In this document: piece by piece, positions 1 through 8,583 of the stretch | How the letters are laid out: each line of letters starts with the position of its first letter | How positions within the stretch are numbered: the stretch's first letter is position 1 | Source: Bicyclus anynana | Taxonomy: Eukaryota > Arthropoda > Insecta > Lepidoptera > Nymphalidae | Reading direction: 5' to 3' | Assembly (NCBI RefSeq): GCF_947172395.1 | Contig: NC_069097.1 | Coordinates: 9,346,142-9,410,141, forward strand | DNA: 64,000 nucleotides | Position numbers and translations under genes: made by a program | The notes under the pieces: generated by a model | What the model saw: the letters and a program-made list of their open reading frames with translations, nothing else | Database searches by the model: none | Told to the model about the DNA's origin: nothing

Positions 1-247
1 TATATGAAAATTTTCAAATTTTAATATACCACACACACGTGACTATGTCCACCCTCTCTCCTGGTCTTTCACAAAATCACCCAATTTACAACATATCAAA
101 TAAAAAGTTTCTTTTTTTATGGAAGCTAGCATAATCAATTTGCTGCCATTTTGATTTTGTTTTTCAAAATTTAAAATCTAAATAGTGGCTGGTTGACAAA
201 ACCTTTATCTATGAGGTATATCAAAAAGTAGGTAATAACAAATATAC

Positions 248-380
248 CTTGCTTGGACTTTTAACAGGACTGACGAAGACCTTCCTTGGTGATATGATTG
301 GTCTCTGTAGAACATTTCCATCTTCCGATTGTTTCTTGGGTGACAAAAACTCACTGCGAATTGTGGACTGCTTACTAGGA
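248..380 (-). CDS. Cdt1/double-parked, coding exon 2 (partial gene)
   Basis: Second coding exon of the Cdt1-like gene whose first exon is at 1507-2069. On the minus strand a pyrimidine-rich tract ending TTTTCAG (acceptor AG at 382-381) precedes the exon, and it ends AAG|GTATAT (donor GT at 247-246). Exon 1 leaves two bases (AG), and the first base here (T) completes a Ser codon. The joined frame then stays open for 44 codons and ends in phase 0. The peptide is basic and crowded with Ser-Pro sites (SPSK, LSPKK, ISPRK, VSPVK, SPSK). This is typical of the linker between the geminin-binding segment and the winged-helix domain in Cdt1, a CDK and MAPK target in animals. The winged-helix (MCM-binding) part is not in the window, so it must lie beyond position 1. 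The splice logic is seen directly; the gene identity rests mainly on exon 1. Confidence 0.78.
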
Positions 381-566
381 CTGAAAACAAAAATTAAAAA
401 ATATGTTATAAGCAAGTTTAAGAGGACCACCGAGTCCCACCAGTTTCCACCTGGAAAGGAAAGCTCTGTAGACAACATTATCACAATTTTCTATAGCATT
501 ACCTTTTCCCATTGTCCCATGAAAGAGAAAACACTTATGTTTCTATAGTACAAAAGAGAGAATAAC

Positions 567-905
567 CATCATCATTATCAACCCATATACTGAGCTTGAG
601 TCTCCTCTCACAATGTGAGGGGTTAGGCCAAATAGTACACCACGCTGGTCTAATGCAGATTGGCAGACTTCACACACACAGAGAATTAAGGAAATACTCA
701 GTTATGCAGACTTCCTCCCAATTCAAATAGTGAAGGAAAAGTCCTTCTTTTCCCTTACTATTTGAATGTCTGAAAAGTGGATATGACCTTCTCGCAGAAG
801 TCAGACTATCTGCATTAAGCCAGAGTGGTGGACTATTGGTCTAAACCCTCTCATTCTGAGAGAGCCTCGAGCTCAGCAGTGAGCCAATTATGGGTTGATA
901 ATGAC
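567..905. repeat. Fold-back pair of SINE-B 3' halves
   Basis: Two copies of the 3' half of SINE-B (the ATCATTATCAACCCATA end, CTCAGAATGAGAGG-like segment and GCAGACTTCACACACGCAGAG-like segment) lie tail-out in opposite orientation. The left copy is minus (567 to about 720) and the right copy is plus (about 768-905). They meet at a short hairpin with 21-nt arms (721-741 and 747-767) carrying ATTCAAATAGT and its complement. Neither copy keeps the tRNA-like head. Confidence 0.75.
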
Positions 906-1002
906 AACAATGACTATAGTATGCGCATTATCATCTGAGTCGTCCGGTCATAAAAGTCAAAAAAGATAGGAATGTGCAGCGCGCCTACCTGCGCACCCTA
1001 AT

Positions 1003-1010
1003 TATCGATA
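1003..1010. promoter_or_regulatory. TATCGATA octamer (DRE-like)
   Basis: Perfect palindromic TATCGATA inside intron 1 of the Cdt1-like gene. In Drosophila this octamer is the DNA replication-related element bound by DREF at replication genes. Its function here is inference from motif and location only. Confidence 0.35.
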
Positions 1011-1191
1011 AACGGCTACCTGCGCACGTGCTAATGATGAGTCAATAATGATTTGGACGATTCTGATTGGTCGGTTTCTAATGTAATTGCATTGCGTATT
1101 TTTTTTGCTATAAATGTGTTTACTGCAATTAAATAAATACATTCATGTGTTACTCGTTGCGCACTATGGATACTAATATATAATAAATTTG

Positions 1192-1333
1192 GCAGAAGAC
1201 GAAGATTCTGATGATGAAGACTCAGATGAAGATTAATTTTATTTAGTTAATAATTATATAATATGAAATATGTATTATATTAAATCAAATATTGTTAATT
1301 TTTTTAATTTTGTGAACAAGATACGATAATAAA
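1192..1333 (+). other. Acidic 14-codon reading frame plus poly(A) signal
   Basis: From 1192 a frame reads AEDEDSDDEDSDED and stops with TAA at 1234-1236. AATAAA follows at 1328-1333. The letters before it (TTTGGCAG) could be a splice acceptor. The composition looks like the acidic C-terminal tail of a nuclear protein, but there is no upstream exon in sight. About 80 bp earlier the sequence has a TATAAAT and an AATAAA spaced like an LTR. I read it as a remnant of a retrocopy or LTR element, or as chance. Confidence 0.25.
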
Positions 1334-1340
1334 CTTTACT

Positions 1341-1348
1341 TATCGATA
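1341..1348. promoter_or_regulatory. Second TATCGATA octamer (DRE-like)
   Basis: Second perfect copy of the octamer in the same intron, 338 bp from the first and 159 bp inside the exon 1 donor. Two perfect 8-mers in about 1.1 kb is more than expected by chance, but many TATCGAT strings in this window belong to a repeat (see 20965-21470). Confidence 0.35.
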
Positions 1349-1506
1349 ATATGTCTTTCATTGTTACACCCTTCACTAGACGGCTCCATAAGACCCATAA
1401 GTGCAAGCGAGATAGATATAGAGAAATGATTTATGGCCCTAAGACTCAGTTGTTAATGCTATTAGTATAGTTGGAGTTGGTACATTAATACAATTACTTT
1501 TCTCAC

Positions 1507-2069
1507 CTCTGAGGAACATCCACATCAATTGATTTGAATTCCTTGAGATTCTTATTGAGAGGTTCTTTAAGATGCTTTTTCTCAGTGCTTTCTTTGAATT
1601 CTTGTATTCCTTTACTGAGACGGTCAGCCGCTGCCTTGATTTCAGCTAACCGACTGCTTGACGCTAATTTCTTTTTTATATCACCTAAACTCAATTCTTT
1701 TCTTGCTGTGCTCACAGAAACAGGCTTACGGGATTCGACGTTTTTAATAATATTCGAAGCGTTACCTTTCTTTGAGAATACCTCCCCAATTTTTTGTGAT
1801 GTAGGTGTGTTGTCATTTCTCGACACTTGGGCTTCGGTGGGCTTTGGAAACACTTGGTTTGGTTGGGTTTTTTCACTTGCAACCGCAGCGGTTTGTTTAG
1901 CATTATGAGTGAGAATATCACACTGTTTTGCCAAATGTGTAATTCTATTTGATTTTAACAACGAATCGGTACGGTCAATGTGTGCTATTTTGTTCTTTGA
2001 ACTTACGATCTCATCTGTTGCTGGTCTTTTTCTGCTGTTGAAAAACGCTGTGAGCGTTGTTTGAGACAT
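1507..2069 (-). CDS. dup: Cdt1/double-parked, coding exon 1 (N-terminal 187 residues)
   Basis: Replication-licensing factor Cdt1 loads the MCM2-7 helicase at origins in G1 and is destroyed in S phase. The ATG at 2069-2067 must be the start, because an in-frame TAA lies two codons upstream. Residues 3-10, QTTLTAFF, are a PCNA-interacting (PIP) box at the extreme N terminus with a Lys four residues after the second Phe, the arrangement of the CRL4-Cdt2 degron. The usual TD step is TA here. Residues about 129-160 (LGDIKKKLASSSRLAEIKAA onwards) form an amphipathic helix that matches the geminin-binding segment of animal Cdt1. The region between them is low-complexity and Ser/Lys-rich. The frame runs to CAGAG|GTGAGA, a strong donor at 1506-1505, so the apparent stop is intronic. 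The gene is divergent from the transporter at 3047, with about 1 kb between starts. The symbol dup is the Drosophila name; orthology is inferred from motifs, not from a search. Confidence 0.85.
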
Positions 2070-3046
2070 TATTTAGTGCAATATAATAGATTTTGTAGCA
2101 AATTAATCTTCAAAATTTAGTCTACACTTCAACAAATAGAAAAAGCGTGAAATCTATGAAATTAATTCCCTCCAAAACCCGCGTTTCTGTCAGTCTGGCT
2201 AGGCGAATTCGAATTCGAAAAGTCAACTGTCTTGTCACAATCTATGGCTTTCTCTATGGTCACGCACAGCTGTCACCTGTCACCATGTTCCTTGGCTGTC
2301 ACTGTCTAAACATATTTTGTTTTAATCTATGGCTATGGTACTAGGTAAGAGTCTTTTTGAGGTACTGATATCATCGAGTCGACTTACGGCTAATTTCCTC
2401 TTTTGAGCGCCTCAACTTTTCATGCGCTAGTAACACATCCAGCTTAGATACATAGATTGTCAAAGCATCCAACAATAATAAAACATTGGAACTAACGTTC
2501 AAGGAAAGTTCAAGGATGAATATGATGTGGAAATCACAGGGAACTTACTTCAAAATATATTTTTTCTTGTATTCGTTTCTATTTATATATTTATCGTATT
2601 TACCAAAGATTTTTCTTAGCTTCTGATTACTAACGGCATGTTAATCTCTAACCAATCTGTGAAATCTGTGTCATGAGCGACCAAAGATTGGTGTTATTAT
2701 TGTATCTGAGCGAGCCTGAGCTAGCTCAGGCGAAATCTGTGCAACACTATAACTTGACACCTGGCTACAAAACATCCATACAAATACAAAACATCATTCG
2801 GACCGTGTCAAGTTAATCCACACGAGCATATTAATTTACTCGTTGTTGGAGGGATCTGGGATATACTTAAGATGTATTTTTATCTATGGCGACAGACTCT
2901 TTTTTAAATATTCAAATAGTGGCTCGTCTCTCGCTTTACATCTTACAATATAAATATTACTTTACGTTACAACAATAGTGATCTGTGCGTTACAATGTTG
3001 ATAAAGTTATTAAAAAAAAAGAGATTGATACAAAGTGGCCTTTAAT
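2070..3046. promoter_or_regulatory. Divergent intergenic region (Cdt1-like / transporter)
   Basis: About 980 bp between two divergent start codons, so it should hold both promoters and 5' UTRs. Visible items are a cluster of CTGTCAC words at 2270-2310 and a duplicated AATCTATGGCT word (about 2240 and 2325). I see no clear TATA box at a sensible distance, no exact E2F consensus and no recognisable mobile element. Confidence 0.4.
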
Positions 3047-5044
3047 ATGAATAAGGAAAAAACGCCCCCCAAACCAATTTTAGTTAAAACAGAGACACCG
3101 AAAAATGTTTTAACAGCACCAAGCCGAGTTGTTTCCAGGCCTGATAAACTTGAGGGAGGTGAAGAAACTGAAATAGCTGCTCAAATAGTAGTACCTGAAG
3201 AAAGTTGTTGGGGTTGGGTGGTGGTTGCAGCATCCTTTATTAGTGTTTTAATTTTAGACGGAATTGTATTTACTTTCGGCAGTTTGATGAGCGACATTTC
3301 AATTGACCTTAGTGTATCATTTTCGTTAACAAATTTTTTAAACTCTTTAGCACTTGCAGTGTACTATATTGCTGGTCCGTTAGCTTCAGCATTTATAAAT
3401 CGCTTTGGATTTAGAGCGTGCATTATGTCAGGATCAGTTTTAAGTTCCATTTCATTATTTATGTCATACTTTGCACGTAATTTTATGACTTTGTGCATAT
3501 TTTATGGAGCATTGGCGGGTTTCGGATACTGTTTAATAAATATGGCATGTGGGTTAATAGTAGGATTTTATTTCGACAAACTTCGTTCATTAGCATTAGC
3601 CATAGCATCATGCGGTTCAAGTATTGGAATAATGGGTTTCTACCCATTAAATTCATATTTTGTTAAATTATCTGGATGGAGGACAACAACGTTATTACAC
3701 TCGGGATTATTGGGGTTAACGTATTTTTTTGGTATGGCTTTTCGACCAGTTTTATCCTTTACCGTCGTAAAAACTACCGATGATCAAACACGAACAGTTA
3801 CTTACTTGCCAAATGTATCTGCAGCTGGTCTTAAGCTAGCAGCGTCACGCACTAAAACCGACGACAAAATTTTAGAACCAACTGCAACAGAACGTTTATT
3901 CAGTGCTGTTTCAAATTCTAACTTTCCTACGGCAGCGGCACTAGTAGAAGATTCCCCAGATATTCGTACATCGGCTGCACAGCCTGGCCCCTCAACTGCT
4001 CCTGTATCAAAACTAACATTAACTGCAAATGCTCCTCAAGGAGGTATAAGTCAGAGGCAACTTAAGCAAGTAAAATCCATTATGTCAAAATCGAGTGTAC
4101 TACAAGACAAATCAAAGCCGCCACCTGTTGAAATTGAAGTTACCGTGGAATCTAAAAAATCTAGCTGTTGGGGACGGTTATGTCACTGGGAGAAACATGT
4201 ACCACAATCTCGACCAATGTATAGAGATGATGTGTTTTATGAAGGAAATTTAGAGAAGCTACCAGCGTATCAAAAAAGCAAGATGGCTACAGATGCTTCT
4301 AAAACTGGTTTAGAGTATCAATTGGCCGTATCAAGAGCAGCGACCGCAGGTGATTTAGGTGAAAAGAGGGGAATATTCACTACAGCTGTTAGAAGAGTAT
4401 TAGCAACTATGATGGACCCTAAGCTATTGCGTAGGAAATCTTTTATATGTTTATGTTTAGCGGGATTCAGCATTAATGTAGGACTTATAGCTCCGTACAT
4501 TTTTACGCAGCATAAAAATCTTGAAGCAGGAATTGATCCAAAACATTGTGCGTTTTTTGTAAGTGTTATAGCCTTAGCGAACGCGGTTGGTAGACTAGTG
4601 TTGGGAGGTCTTGCCTGCAAAGTAGAACCAATTAATGTATACATTGTATCAATGTTTATAGCAGGTTTAAGTAATATAATATCAGATCTATCATATAATT
4701 TATATTATCAGTATTTCTATTGTTTCATGTATGGATTTTTCGCGTCTACCGCGACTTGTTTAAGAAGTGTGGTAATCGTCTCCCTGTACGGTTTAGATAA
4801 TTTAACAAACGCGACTGGTATAGTTCTCGTGTTTATAGGGCTAGGATGCTTAATAAGTGCTCCAGGTGTAAGTGTACTTAAAGATTTATATGGTTATTCG
4901 GTGGCATTTTATGTATCCGGAGTCTTTATTATTGTGGGAGGTATAATTATGTTACCTATAAAAGTCATGTGTGAAAAGGAAAATAAAATAAATAACTTAA
5001 CAAGATCGCAGCCACCAAAATCTTCAAAAAATGGAGATAAATAA
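3047..5044 (+). CDS. Monocarboxylate transporter-like protein (SLC16 family), complete, intronless
   Basis: Major-facilitator carrier of the SLC16/MCT family, 665 residues, probably in the plasma membrane. MCTs move lactate, pyruvate or related small solutes; the substrate cannot be told here. Both MCT signatures are present: ESCWGW at residues 52-57 entering helix 1, and YFDKLRSLALAIASCGSS at 175-192 (helix 5). RFGF follows helix 2-3. Six helices occupy residues 55-235. A long hydrophilic Ser/Pro/Lys-rich loop (about 237-430) separates them from six more (about 440-640), and the tail is charged. The open frame reaches back to a GTG at 3035, but animals need ATG, so I start at 3047; an in-frame TGA at 3026 blocks anything further unless a 5' exon exists. 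No introns are visible. An AATAAA is at 5190-5195. The intronless state, unusual for a carrier of this size, may reflect retroposition. Confidence 0.9.
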   Translation: MNKEKTPPKPILVKTETPKNVLTAPSRVVSRPDKLEGGEETEIAAQIVVPEESCWGWVVVAASFISVLILDGIVFTFGSLMSDISIDLSVSFSLTNFLNSLALAVYYIAGPLASAFINRFGFRACIMSGSVLSSISLFMSYFARNFMTLCIFYGALAGFGYCLINMACGLIVGFYFDKLRSLALAIASCGSSIGIMGFYPLNSYFVKLSGWRTTTLLHSGLLGLTYFFGMAFRPVLSFTVVKTTDDQTRTVTYLPNVSAAGLKLAASRTKTDDKILEPTATERLFSAVSNSNFPTAAALVEDSPDIRTSAAQPGPSTAPVSKLTLTANAPQGGISQRQLKQVKSIMSKSSVLQDKSKPPPVEIEVTVESKKSSCWGRLCHWEKHVPQSRPMYRDDVFYEGNLEKLPAYQKSKMATDASKTGLEYQLAVSRAATAGDLGEKRGIFTTAVRRVLATMMDPKLLRRKSFICLCLAGFSINVGLIAPYIFTQHKNLEAGIDPKHCAFFVSVIALANAVGRLVLGGLACKVEPINVYIVSMFIAGLSNIISDLSYNLYYQYFYCFMYGFFASTATCLRSVVIVSLYGLDNLTNATGIVLVFIGLGCLISAPGVSVLKDLYGYSVAFYVSGVFIIVGGIIMLPIKVMCEKENKINNLTRSQPPKSSKNGDK

Positions 5045-6777
5045 AAAAATAAAAAAAATGAAAATTCTAGTCACAGAAATCAAAACGTAAACTTTTGACT
5101 AAGTGACTGAGGGCCGTCACACACCTAACGAGACGCAGCAAAGAGCATGATCGCGAAGATTTCTAAATGACCATTAGGCACATAGGGCAAATAAAAGATG
5201 CGCGAACATCCGCGAGTATAAGTCACAGTCTAGCGACGGTTGCAATGCTTTCCTACCAGGAAATAGTTTTACAATATGTTATATTAATTAAAGTTATAAT
5301 AATGAAAGTTTCCTTAATTATTCAACTACATTTTAACTTTAAGGAGGTCAGTCACAAATGTGCTAGCCTCGCGAGATAAACACCGGTCTATAAAGTTGTT
5401 TGTAATTTTTGTAATGATTGTAGTTTTTATAGGTCACACATCATTGTGTTAGAAACTGTAGACAAAATAATATACTACTGCTTATTTCAATTGTTTAGTA
5501 TTTTTATGTTAAAAAATGTAATATTGTTATATTATAAATTGTTTGGTGTATCTATTCGTATTTTATTTGCATCATCAGATATACCCCAGTTATATACATA
5601 AAAACCGTTGTATATCAACACCGTGAACGGTGATATTTTTACCAAAAATTGAAATATTTGCAAGGTGCGAGAGAATATGCATTTTCAAGGCAAGTTTACT
5701 CCAATCCCTCGAGATCTTTCGCGGAAACTAGCATAGATGTTGCACCATAACCTCTTCTATCTTTCAGTTACACTCCCATTAAAATCGGTTCGGAGATTAG
5801 CTCGGATAAAGAAGAAAGACAAACAGATGGATGGAAATTTTAAAAAAGCCTGATAATGTTTTAGTATTTTTGTAAAAAAAACAGAGTTATTTTGAAATTA
5901 TAAAGAAGTACCTATTGTTATCCACACGAAGCAGTTTGCAAAAAATATTTTTGAAGTAAAACTTTGCTGGACTTGGGGTGTAATGAGCGCGTTAAGGGGT
6001 AACTTACAAAATAACATTACAAAAATATTTATTTCTCTCAAGCCCTTTCATTTCATATGCGGTTTGCTAAATCTCACCTGATGGTAATAGTACAATCATT
6101 TGGTAGTTTTATCTAGAAAGTTTACCGGGAAAAGTGGTAATATCATAGATTTTGATTTGATCTTTGCGAATTTCAACTTTGTCACCTCGTATCTATACCG
6201 CTCGCCATTTTGGAGAAATAGCGATAAAATGAAAACAGCCAAACTCTAATTAAGAAAAACCTCAAATAGCCCAGTTGGAGATCAAACCCAGGACTTTCGT
6301 CTTGTAAATCCAACGCGCATGACCACCATTACTGCGCCACGGAGGCCATATTCATGAGATGTAACTCAAAGATTATATTACTTTCTAAAGCTTAAGTTGT
6401 TGCAGAGATTGGTCGCCAAAGTTGGTTGTTTCTATGTCGGGAATGTGTGATAGCAACTTGAAAAACATATATTTTTAATTTTTGATTTAGTTATTTAGTT
6501 AAAAAATTAAAATATCAGATAAGAAATCATTGTATATATTTTCATGTATTTTGTCGTATTAATTTATAGTTTTTTTTTTTTAGATTAAATAATAGTATCG
6601 TATACAAAACATAATAATAGTTATTTTTATTTTTTATGACAGCAACACTGTAGAACTGTTCATGTTCGAGCGCATTTTGTTCTGTCTTCACCGGCCGCCA
6701 TACTCAAACAAAAAGGTTGAGATGAAAAGATAAATTTACCTTTATTGGAGCTTGTTGAAAGTGTTTTAATTTGCTAA
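5045..6777 (+). other. Transporter 3' UTR, spacer and SRPK 5' region
   Basis: AT-rich DNA between two genes on the same strand. The first part is the probable 3' UTR with AATAAA at 5190-5195. Around 5570-5830 is a decayed dispersed repeat ending CTCGGATAAAGAAGAAAGACA, similar to the tails of family-R repeats elsewhere in the window. A degraded SINE-A follows (6069-6349). The last 130 bp, with a CCGGCCGCCAT stretch near 6692, is the likely SRPK promoter and 5' UTR. Confidence 0.5.
6069..6349 (-). mobile_element. SINE-A, degraded copy
   Basis: The tRNA-like head is at the right (GCGCCACGGAGGCC at about 6334-6347, complement of GGCCTCCGTGGCGC), with the GGGATCGAACCCAGGAC-type B-box region beside it, here diverged. 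The ATCTCACCTGATGGTAA tail is at about 6071. The middle is badly eroded. Confidence 0.7.
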
Positions 6778-8583
6778 ATGAGTTCTAAATCAGATGTAAA
6801 CAGAAGAGTACTCGCCATTCAGGCGAAAAAGAAAAGGCATAAACTCGGTAAGAAGAAAAATCGCGAGGAAGACATCGGCGCTGGTGGACAAGGAAACGGG
6901 CTGCGCAATCAAAACCAGAATCGCCTCGAACCGACTCACAGTTCGTCCAACGAGACCATCGAGGAGGACGAGGATGAGCAATACGCCAGCGATGACGAGG
7001 AGCAGGAGGACAGCGCTGACTACTGCAAGGGTGGTTACCACCCCGTCAAAATCGGCGATTTGTTCCTCAACCGGTACCACGTCACTAGGAAGTTGGGCTG
7101 GGGGCACTTCTCCACCGTGTGGCTGTGCTGGGATCTGGTCGACAAGCGCTTCGTAGCTCTAAAAGTCGTCAAGTCGGCACCACACTTCACGGAAACCGCT
7201 CTAGATGAAATTAAGATATTGAAATCGGTTCGCGATAGCGATCCGGCCGATCCGAAGAGAAACAAAACTGTCCAGCTGCTGAACGATTTTAAAATCACGG
7301 GCGTGAACGGCACTCACGTGTGTATGGTGTTCGAAGTCTTGGGGCATCATCTCTTGAAGCTGATACTGAAGTCTAATTACAGAGGTATTCCTCGCGACAA
7401 CGTCAAAACTATCATACACCAAGTGCTGGAGGGCCTAGATTATCTTCATACTAAATGTAAAATAATTCATACAGATATAAAACCTGAAAATGTGTTAGTG
7501 TGTGTGGATGAAGCGTATATTCGTAAGTTAGCGGCGGAAGCCACCGAGTTACATTCCCTGGGCCTCCGGTTACCCCACTCCCTCATCAGCACCGCACCTA
7601 AGGAGTTCCAAGAACAGGTAGTTACTGGTAAAATGAGTAGGAATAAAAAGAAAAAATTGAAGAAAAAAGCAAAACGGCAGTCTATGCTTCTCAAAAAGCA
7701 AATGGAACAAATAGAAGAAATAGAGGAACAAAAAAAGGTTACAGACTCTGCACCAATGTCACAAGACAACGATGACTCCCCGCAGACACCTGAAGAGGAG
7801 AGCGTCATTGAGAATACTCACTCAGAGAATGAGCCAAGTGTGAATGGTTGTAATGATAGTGAAAAGGCAGACGATGAAGCTTTCGACACAGATGCAGAAG
7901 CTGTACAGGTAAGGAACAAACAGTATGGTTGTGGAGATGATACAGGTACTCCTATGTCTGAGGGAGAAATGACTGATACACCACCGTCATTCATATCTCA
8001 GATCAAGGACAAGTCTCTGGATAAGAGACCCGACCCAGCTTTTGATATTTGTGATGTAGAAGTAAAAATAGCAGATTTAGGTAATGCTTGTTGGGTTCAT
8101 CGACACTTCACTGAGGACATTCAAACTAGGCAGTACCGCTCCCTGGAAGTTTTGTTGAGTGCTGGCTACGGTACTTCAGCGGACATATGGAGCACTGCAT
8201 GTATGGCGTTTGAGCTGGCAACGGGAGATTACCTCTTTGAGCCACACTCAGGAGATGGCTACAGTCGGGACGAGGACCACCTAGCACACATTATTGAACT
8301 GCTCGGAGACATTCCTAAAAGAATTGCAGCTTCAGGAAAGTATTCAAAAATATTTTTCAATAAAAAAGGTGAATTGAGAAATATCACAGGGTTGAAGCCT
8401 TGGGGCTTAGTTTCCGTTCTCACTGAGAAGTATGAGTGGAGTCAAAATGATGCAGAGGAGTTTGCTGATTTTTTAAAGCCTATGTTAGATTTTGACCCCA
8501 ATCGGCGAGCCACTGCATACGAGTGCCTTCAACACCCCTGGTTGAAGCTGTCGAAGCCGGAACTCACCGAGTCTGAGGAATGA
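6778..8583 (+). CDS. SRPK: SR-protein kinase (SRPK), complete, intronless
   Basis: Serine/threonine kinase that phosphorylates RS-domain splicing factors, shuttling between cytoplasm and nucleus; 601 residues. A TAA codon directly precedes the ATG in frame, fixing the start. The N terminus is basic (KKKRHKLGKKK) and then acidic (EEDEDEQYASDDEEQ). The kinase domain starts at about 100: Gly loop LGWGHFSTVW at 106-115, catalytic Lys in RFVALKVVK (K129), and catalytic loop HTDIKPEN at 231-238, where HTD replacing HRD is characteristic of SRPKs. A spacer of about 170 residues (about 255-420) splits the lobes and carries a Lys-rich coiled stretch (KKKKLKKKAKRQ) and acidic Ser-rich parts; in the family it controls localisation. 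The second half resumes with ADLGNACWVHRHF (the DFG equivalent) and QTRQYRSLEVL and ends HPWLKLSKPE. All key catalytic residues are intact. The coding part is a single exon, and its central part is richer in G+C than its flanks. Confidence 0.96.
   Translation: MSSKSDVNRRVLAIQAKKKRHKLGKKKNREEDIGAGGQGNGLRNQNQNRLEPTHSSSNETIEEDEDEQYASDDEEQEDSADYCKGGYHPVKIGDLFLNRYHVTRKLGWGHFSTVWLCWDLVDKRFVALKVVKSAPHFTETALDEIKILKSVRDSDPADPKRNKTVQLLNDFKITGVNGTHVCMVFEVLGHHLLKLILKSNYRGIPRDNVKTIIHQVLEGLDYLHTKCKIIHTDIKPENVLVCVDEAYIRKLAAEATELHSLGLRLPHSLISTAPKEFQEQVVTGKMSRNKKKKLKKKAKRQSMLLKKQMEQIEEIEEQKKVTDSAPMSQDNDDSPQTPEEESVIENTHSENEPSVNGCNDSEKADDEAFDTDAEAVQVRNKQYGCGDDTGTPMSEGEMTDTPPSFISQIKDKSLDKRPDPAFDICDVEVKIADLGNACWVHRHFTEDIQTRQYRSLEVLLSAGYGTSADIWSTACMAFELATGDYLFEPHSGDGYSRDEDHLAHIIELLGDIPKRIAASGKYSKIFFNKKGELRNITGLKPWGLVSVLTEKYEWSQNDAEEFADFLKPMLDFDPNRRATAYECLQHPWLKLSKPELTESEE

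Larger units (their letters stand above)
381..1506 (-). other. Intron 1 of the Cdt1-like gene
   Basis: This is a 1126-bp intron bounded by GT (1506-1505) and AG (382-381) on the minus strand. It contains a fold-back SINE (567-905), two TATCGATA octamers (1003 and 1341) and a short stretch with an acidic reading frame followed by a poly(A)-like signal (1192-1333). Confidence 0.7.

Noticed and set aside
2140..2200. E2F site upstream of the Cdt1-like start (AAACCCGCGTTT)
   Set aside because: It resembles but does not match the TTTSSCGC consensus in either orientation.
6790..7808. Antisense and alternative frames of 70-113 codons over the kinase gene
   Set aside because: Shadows of the SRPK coding sequence caused by its codon composition; no domain.
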